Of a stretch of DNA of 64,000 bases, positions 58,098 to 64,000 are shown one piece after another; position 1 is the first letter of the stretch; each line of letters starts with the position of its first letter. Where the stretch lies: assembly GCA_039720395.1 (NCBI GenBank), contig CM077829.1, positions 19,431,114-19,495,113 of the forward strand, written 5' to 3'. The position numbers and the translations under genes are program-made. Source of the stretch: Liquidambar formosana (lineage: Eukaryota; Streptophyta; Magnoliopsida; Saxifragales; Altingiaceae). A model generated the notes under the pieces. It worked only from the letters and a program-made list of their open reading frames with translations. It was not told where the DNA came from and did not search any database.

Positions 58098-58719
58098 AGA
58101 AAGATGTAATACGGGCCTAGTTGGCAAAACACCAGCTCGATCTAATCAATGAAGTCTTGTTATTCAATGAAAATGATGCCATTATTAGAAACGCCTAGTC
58201 TTGTCATGGTGACGAGGACCGATCACCCTAGCCTCACCATGACAACAAGGGAAATATATACACAGAAAACCTTAGTCTCGCAAGGTGGTGAGGGCCGATC
58301 ACCCTAGCCCCACCTGGGCGACAAAGGAATACTTACTAAAGTCTCGAACCCCCCAAAAATAAAATAAAATAAAATTTTCTCCAACACATGAAAGAGGAAG
58401 CTCGGGAGAATATTCCGAGCAGCGACGACTCGCCAACACATAACAGGCGGGAAAGGAAAGATAGGAAAGGCGTAAATGTCCGAAGAAAAATAAGCGCTTA
58501 GAACATGCATTGAAATAACAGAACACAAAATAAAAAGCCCATCAGGCCGAAAACAAGCACATACATTCAAGACAAGCATATAAGGGGAGCCCATCGGGCC
58601 AAAAAAGGGCATATATATATTCAAAAATTGAAGTTTTTTACAAATGGAGATCCTCCTATACATAATAAGCCCCTTGGGCTACAAAAGCTCAAGAAAACAA
58701 AAAAAAGAAAGAAAAATTT
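58098..58719. other. Convergent spacer of element C with a repeated hairpin
   Basis: This lies between the pol stop and the stop of the antisense gene. At 58201-58245 a perfect 12-bp inverted repeat (TTGTCATGGTGA and complement) encloses gaccgatcaccctagcc. At about 58278-58321 the same loop recurs with a different stem (TCGC..GGTGG / CCACC..GCGA). No gene is seen in the rest. Confidence 0.6.
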
Positions 58720-61385
58720 CTAAGTGGAAGGAGCCTCGGGAACGAAGCGCTCGGTGTTCTCGGTTGCCGGATCCTGTGGGTCCTCGGCTGCTAGCTGCTC
58801 GGTCTGGTTAGCGGCTGGCTGCTCGGTGTCTTCAGGCACACCGTTCTGATGCTCGGCTGCCTCAGGGCCCTCGGGTAGAGTCTCCCCATCCTCGGCGCCA
58901 CCCTCTTCTTCTTCGCCCTCATCGTCCGAGATGGGCAATGCTACCCTCTCAAAGGGAATCTTCTCCAAATCCACCTCAGGGTAGGCCTCCTTCACCCAAG
59001 AGCCGAGAGTATCCCAACCGAGCCTATAGTTTTTCTCAAGATATGGCTCCATTTTGTCGACATACTCGTCGGCAGCCTTGTCCTCTGCTTGTTTGATCAG
59101 AGCCGCCCGAGACTCGACCTCGGTCTGCCATTGATCATACCATTCATCGGCTTGCTTCTTCCAGTGAGAAGCATCACCTCGGGACTGATCAAGTTTGGAC
59201 CTTAAGTCCTCGGTCAGGGCCTGAGACTTTGCGAGCTCGTCTTGGGACAACCGAGCAGCTTCCCGAATGCTTTCCAGCTCCGATTGCACCTTGGCCAGCT
59301 CCTCCCTTAACTGGCTCCCCTCGGCCTTGAGATCCGACCTCTCGGTGGACCACTCAACCACCTCCTTCTTGTACCTGTCCTCGGTTTTGAGGAGACGCTC
59401 GGTAAGAAGCATTGTTTGTTGAGCGGCCTGTGTTAACCGAGCACGGTTAGATAAGATAACAAACTCAAAAAAAAATTTCTAAGTGTTGGAAGAACAGAAG
59501 CTTACCAGGAGTTGGTGGATGAGGGTCTCGTAGCCCAAGTCCACCGACCTATGCTTCTTGTGGCTGGCCATGTCCGAGGGGAACTTCAGTAAGTTCCCGA
59601 TGGAATGGTAAGTGAACTCGGGGTCGGTCAGGACCGAGAGGCTCCGGTCGGTTGGAAGGGGGAACTGAGGCAAGTCCCTCATAATCTCCCGTCGCCCTCG
59701 GTCTAGTGTCAGGGGCTGATAATCCGAGGAGGGGAAGGGGAAATCCATCTCCACCCTCTACTTCTTCTTGGCTTGCTCAGGGGAGTGGTCCTCGATCACA
59801 ATGGCCTTCTCTGGCCTCCCCGAAGAGGCCACCTCCCGAGAAGTATTCGCCTCAGAGGACCGAGGAATCTCCGGAGCTGCCCTCTTCTCCGGTATCTTCG
59901 GGGTGGGCTCCCTCGGGGCAGGCTTCTCGGGCGGGATGACTAGAGGCGTTTTCCCCTGCTGCTGCCTCCTGCGCATCGCCTCTTTGAGGGGGTCAGACCC
60001 CTTCTGCCTGCTCGGGCCTGCGCCTTTCTTCTTCGGCGCAGAGACCTTCATAGATGTGCCTCGGTCGGCCATATCTTCGGGCGACCACTCTTGAGGGGAA
60101 TTTGAGCCCTCTCATTCTGCTCGGCCCTGTGTACCGAGAGCAATTACAATGCTCGGTTCTTGCACGGTAGCCTTTTTCTTCTTTGCTTGGCCAAAGGTAG
60201 GGTACCCTCTGGGAACGCTCGTCGCCTGGAAGCTCCGGTACCGAGGTGGGTACTTGAGAAGGACGTGGGCTGCCCGACCAAATCCGTCTTCCCCTCGGTA
60301 GCTCAGTACCCTCTCGATCTCTTCCTCCCTAACTTCAAGAGAAAGCTCAAAGGCAGCTTCAGCTGTGGAAAAAAGAACAAGTCATGAACCGAGAAGGTAG
60401 AAAAACAGAGAGAAATAAGTGATTAAAAATACCAAGTCTGAAATAAACTTACGAGGCTCCCCGAGCTCCCGAGGGACTCTTTGCCCTTCTCTCCCGAGCA
60501 GGGGAGGCTCAAAGTCGCCATAAACGAACACTATGTCCGATTGATACCCCTGGCTACTGTCGGGGATGTGAGTTACGAGCACTCGCTCAGAGTCTCGGGA
60601 TCTGAGGTAGAACCCGCTCGGCGACCGAGACAGCTGGTAGCAGTTGAAAATCTCTTCAACACCCAAGTTGGTGCCAAGAATTCTGTTGAGTTCTACAACC
60701 CCGAGCACTACCTTATATGTGTTCGGTTTCAACTGGATGGGCGCCAAGTTGATGAAGTTAAGGAAATCCACTAGGAGCTCGGGGAAAGGGACCCGAACAC
60801 CACCCTCGTAGAAGTTGATGTTGTGGATGGGTACTCCCCCTCGGTCGTCGGTTGAGCTGATTTCTTCACCGACCTCGGCAGACCGAAATGAAATCCCGGC
60901 CCCGAAACCGAACTTCTCCCCGAAGTCCCTCTCCTTGTTTGGGTTCCCTCAGATTTGATGAGTTATCCGTTAAGTACAGAGCTCGGTAAGGATAAAATGC
61001 CCTAGGACGCATGGAACAAATAACAATCCTATCTTTAAGGGAATCCCCGAACAAACCTAGGTAAGTTAATTTCTCGGTTTGAAACCTAGTCTTAACCGAG
61101 CACATATGTTGTGCTCGGATTGAAACATATTACAAGAAACCGAGCACATGTGATGTGCTCGGTTCAGACGTTTCACAAACAACCGAGCACACAACTTGGT
61201 TTTTACGAACGGATTGAAAAAAGGAGATCACAGGCAAATGCATGGAGGAAATGAAGAACACCAAGAACAGATGAAGAACTTACCGAAAAACTCAGGGAAG
61301 GCGATTTCCGGCGAGCAATCTACGGTCTGATTTCCTTTCTCCGGCAAAGTCTCTTCGATTGGCAAGGCTCTGGCTCTGGGAGTGA
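58720..61385 (-). pseudogene. Four-exon antisense gene of element C ('putative gypsy type transposon' family)
   Basis: Minus-strand exons: first (about 61385-61284, donor GTAAGT), 60947-60453 (donor GTAAGT), 60362-59506 (donor GTAAGC) and 59427-58720. Phases 1, 1 and 0 agree at all three junctions. The exon 2 region NFYEGGVRVPFPELL to LAPIQLKPNTYKVVLG resembles PF04195. Exon 3 is Lys/Pro-rich with runs of Lys. Exon 4 has a coiled coil of about 100 residues and an acidic tail. In-frame stops at 60114-60112 (TGA) and 59760-59758 (TAG), and no ATG in the first exon, suggest decay. A minus-strand TATA box lies at 61420-61413. The function is unknown; its position mirrors the antisense genes of A and B. 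Confidence 0.72.
61096..61163. repeat. Two CCGAGCACA hairpins in intron 1 of the antisense gene
   Basis: 61139-61163 is ACCGAGCACAT, 3-nt loop, perfect complement. 61096-61118 is a 9-bp version with a 5-nt spacer. They lie 20 bp apart. Confidence 0.65.
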
Positions 61386-61412
61386 AAGTAGGAAAATAAG
61401 GGAGACAAAACC

Positions 61413-61420
61413 CTTATATA
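61413..61420 (-). promoter_or_regulatory. TATA box of the antisense gene in element C
   Basis: TATATAAG on the minus strand, about 30 bp upstream of the first exon's open stretch, which places the transcript start near 61385. It faces away from the 3' LTR, into the element. Confidence 0.55.
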
Positions 61421-61569
61421 CCTAGCCTCCCGAGGATGACGTCACCCCCTCGTGTTTTGTGCCCAACAGCTGCCTCGGGCATACGAAACGGCTCTTGATT
61501 GAAAGGCAGTACCACCATGTCAGAACCATCACATCCTCCGCAACCAAGTCACCGAGGACATGATGGCTC

Positions 61570-61578
61570 GGGGGAAAT
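61570..61578 (+). other. Polypurine tract of element C
   Basis: GGGGGAAAT directly before the 3' LTR at 61579, the expected primer for plus-strand DNA. Confidence 0.7.
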
Positions 61579-62378
61579 TGTGTGGGATATTTATCAAAAG
61601 CAAATGAAACCGCAACACGTGTATGCTCTCGGTAACGAGTTCGGGTTACCCTATTCCCTCGGTTACTTGTAACCGCCCTGAGGCAAGCACGTCCTCGGGG
61701 CATCCGAGCCCTCGGGCCTACCTGTCTTCGGGGCAAATGGGCCCTCAGGCCTTGATGTCCTCTGTTCGTGTCACCTTCGGGCAGGCGCGCCCTCGGTCAA
61801 ATGAACTCCTTTGGGCCACACGAGCACATGTCCTTCACGTGCGCCGAATTTGTCTTACCTCCCAAATCCGACAGAGGAAATCAGGCCGGGAGCAGAGTAC
61901 GCTCCTGGGAACCGATTCAGGGGTAAGACTGTCAACGGTCAGGCCTGTAACCCCGAAAGATCCGCGATCTGGTCTGAAACCCCTATCTAACCATGGTTAG
62001 CTCGGAACCCTAAATTGACCGCGGTCAGGTCAAGGCGTTGGTCCAATCCGAAACCTAACACTTACCTATAAAAGGAACACTATTCATGCCAAGGAAAGTA
62101 AGTTCCTCTAGCACAAAAACCCTAGAAATTCTCCTCTCTCTCTCTCTTTTTCCCTCAGAGACTGACTTGAGCGTCGGAGGGTTTTAGACTGGGAAACCCC
62201 CGGTCTCCTCTGACAATCCTCTTTGATTTCAGGTCCCCGTTCTACGCAACACATAGCTCTCCTGTTCATCGATAAGGCCCCGCATTCGCTCGCTACCGCG
62301 AGCCATCTCAATCCCTACGACCCGACCGGACCACACCTTCAAAGCGCTCCGCCGACTGTCCGGATTTTTCCCCGTACA
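61579..62378 (+). repeat. 3' LTR of element C
   Basis: 800 bp, same length as the 5' LTR with about 20 substitutions and no indels noticed. TATA box at 62067-62074. Followed by the target duplicate atatg (62379-62383). Confidence 0.94.
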
Positions 62379-62383
62379 ATATG

Positions 62384-64000
62384 CATATGAATTTCTCAAG
62401 CGTTTTAATTTTCCAACTATTTCTATCTTCAACAGAGACCTCCTCCTCCTCTTCCTCTCTCCCCCCAAGATTTCTCAGCACCTTCTAGAGAAATTTGCAA
62501 AATTACACAGTTAAGATTATGTACTTCAAGATAATTTTTAATTTTTTGCATCATTCTTCATGGTTCTTTACTTTAGGTTTTTTTTATTATTATTATTTTT
62601 TTTTTAAAAATGTTCATGCTTTTCATTGTTCAATACGTATCATTTTACTTTACTAAAAATAAGAAATTAAGGTTTTCTGAGGAAATGTTGCTGCTGCCTA
62701 CAGGTGATTGTGCATTCGCCTAATGCTAAATGCCCTGAAAACCCTAATTTTGGCCTAAAATATTCGTTTCTCCTTCATTTTCACTCATTCTTGAACTAAA
62801 ACGTTTGGAAATTCAATGGTAGACCCACAAATAATAATTCAGGGTCTAAAATGTCCATTGAAAGCCCTCCAACAAGGATAAAAGGATTAAAACAGATCGG
62901 ATGATGTGAAAAGACCCAACTTACCCCTATTTGGCCAACCACCTTCAAATTATATCATCAGAATTCATGGATAACCCCCAGAACATCATAATTAGATTCA
63001 AAGGTATCAAAAATAAAATAAAGGGATGAGAGTTAAAGGTGAAACAGACTTTCAATAGTCAATGAAAATGAAAAAAAAATAAAAAATAAAAAATTGTCCT
63101 TGGAAAGCAATTTGAACCTTTTACTTTCTAGAGCTTCCTCAAATTCAATATGAAGTTATAAACCTTAGTAAAATCGTGTAATAGCTCTAAATATTTGTGA
63201 CAAGTTTAATTAGACCCTTTTATTATGTTTGGTATATCGGATTAAAATGATAGATATGATAGATCAATTATTGGATGAAGAATAAGTCTTTTGTTGCTTT
63301 GATTGAAATAGAAAATATGGACTCTTTGAAAATTTTCTATTTTCTTATTTCTCTTAAATAAGATAATATCTTAAGATAAAAATATACCACCACCCTTGTA
63401 GGTTTCTTATCTCTTGCATGTAAAGGATATAACTACCTTACAGATAATATATCATTGGTTAGAAAAGAATACTAAAATCCAAATACATGAAAATGATATA
63501 TTTATCCTATCCTATTTATCTGACATATCAAACATAGCCTTAGGGATGATCTCTAGGGATCATTATATGAGTAGAGTTTCAAATACACGACCTATGTTTG
63601 TTAAGATGCTTATCTACGTTAAGCTCGCCACTTAAACTAATCCCTTGGGGATTATCTGCATATTTAGTGAGCACATTTACATGGCCTTGATGTGACATAA
63701 CACATAGGTGGGCCAGTGGGCCACATGCCTCCCCAAGCACCGAAAAGTCCTGGGTGAGCGAACCCACCCCACCAAATAAAATGACTCGTGGGGCATACGT
63801 GGACGAACGAACCGAGTAACTGACCAGGCGACCATCCACCTGCCGTCTGCTTACAAACGCAATCTGACCTTAATCCAAACCGCGTCCCGGTTTCTCGGCT
63901 ACGGAACCGGACTCGTGCCTCTCCGCCACCACTGTCGCCTTAAAAAGCAGCAATTCCCTTAGGAGAGATCGTAGAAAATAAGCTCAGAATCCCTCTCTTT
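62384..64000. other. Flanking intergenic DNA
   Basis: AT-rich up to about 63640, with a MITE at 63223-63539. The last 250 bp are more GC-balanced (cggtttctcggctacgg, then cttaaaaagcagc and aaaataagctcagaatccc) and could be the promoter and leader of a gene that starts beyond the right edge. This is a weak guess. No coding region is supported here. Confidence 0.5.
63223..63539. mobile_element. Harbinger-like MITE
   Basis: 317 bp with imperfect inverted ends (TTATGTTTGGTATATCGGAT against GGCTATGTTTGATATGTCAG) and a 3-bp TTA on both sides (63220-63222, 63540-63542), as in PIF/Harbinger elements. No coding capacity. Confidence 0.5.

Larger units (their letters stand above)
51331..62378 (+). mobile_element. 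Complete Tat-type Ty3/gypsy element C
   Basis: Two LTRs of exactly 800 bp (51331-52130 and 61579-62378), 5-bp duplicate atatg on both sides (51326-51330, 62379-62383), primer site and polypurine tract in place. Plus-strand gag-pro-pol, then a minus-strand spliced gene before the 3' LTR. I count about 20 differences between the LTRs by eye (roughly 2-3%), older than element A. The polyprotein has two frameshifts and several stops, so it is not autonomous. Confidence 0.94.

Noticed and set aside
59706..60094. Plus-strand frames over the antisense gene of element C
   Set aside because: They mirror the spliced minus-strand gene, whose exon phases agree at every junction.

Overview
This window is plant nuclear DNA, most likely from a eudicot. 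It has spliced genes with GT-AG introns, TATA promoters, osmotin-type thaumatin-like (PR-5) genes, and Ty3/gypsy retrotransposons with several-kilobase LTRs. I cannot name the species. About three quarters of it is transposon, and only one ordinary host gene (a thaumatin-like protein at 48067-48792) looks intact.

Left half (1-34028), a three-deep nest. The oldest layer is element B, a damaged minus-strand gypsy element of Tat/Ogre type. It runs from 34028 down to 26046 and resumes from 6186 towards the left edge; its second LTR lies outside the window. Element A, a relative of B, sits inside B's pol gene (6187-26045, target duplication agggt) with two 2778-bp LTRs that are almost identical. 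A 2683-bp solo LTR of a third family (7487-10169, target duplication aacat) sits inside A's left LTR. A and B share an unusual plan. Gag-protease is followed by a short intron whose 5' splice site overlaps the gag-protease stop codon, then by pol with two RNase H domains. Opposite pol, and pointing the other way, is a separate gene with its own TATA box encoding a protein like DUF7745/plant mobile domain. In A this antisense gene is intact while gag and pol are broken. Between its promoter and the 3' LTR lies an array of about 40 short hairpins whose stems co-vary.

Middle (34029-43250). This holds a decayed, intron-containing transposon gene with a mobile-domain-like protein, an array of small palindromes around it, a Stowaway-like MITE, a second solo LTR (37450-40119, target duplication agtat) and two copies of a small MITE.

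Host genes (43256-48792). Two thaumatin-like genes lie in tandem. The first is a pseudogene interrupted by a 927-bp hAT-like insertion with an 8-bp target duplication. The second is complete: TATA box, signal peptide, 16 cysteines.

Right (51331-62378). Element C is a complete plus-strand Tat-type gypsy element with two 800-bp LTRs, target duplication atatg, and a frameshifted gag-pro-pol. It also carries a minus-strand four-exon gene between pol and the 3' LTR, with its own TATA box. This gene resembles the 'putative gypsy type transposon' family (PF04195), and its splice phases all agree. The last 1.6 kb is AT-rich flank with a Harbinger-like MITE.

The strongest leads for novelty are the co-varying hairpin array in A, the stop codon built into a splice donor in both A and B, the independent antisense genes in unrelated Tat-type elements, and a cruciform-like element shared by the antisense promoters and an LTR.
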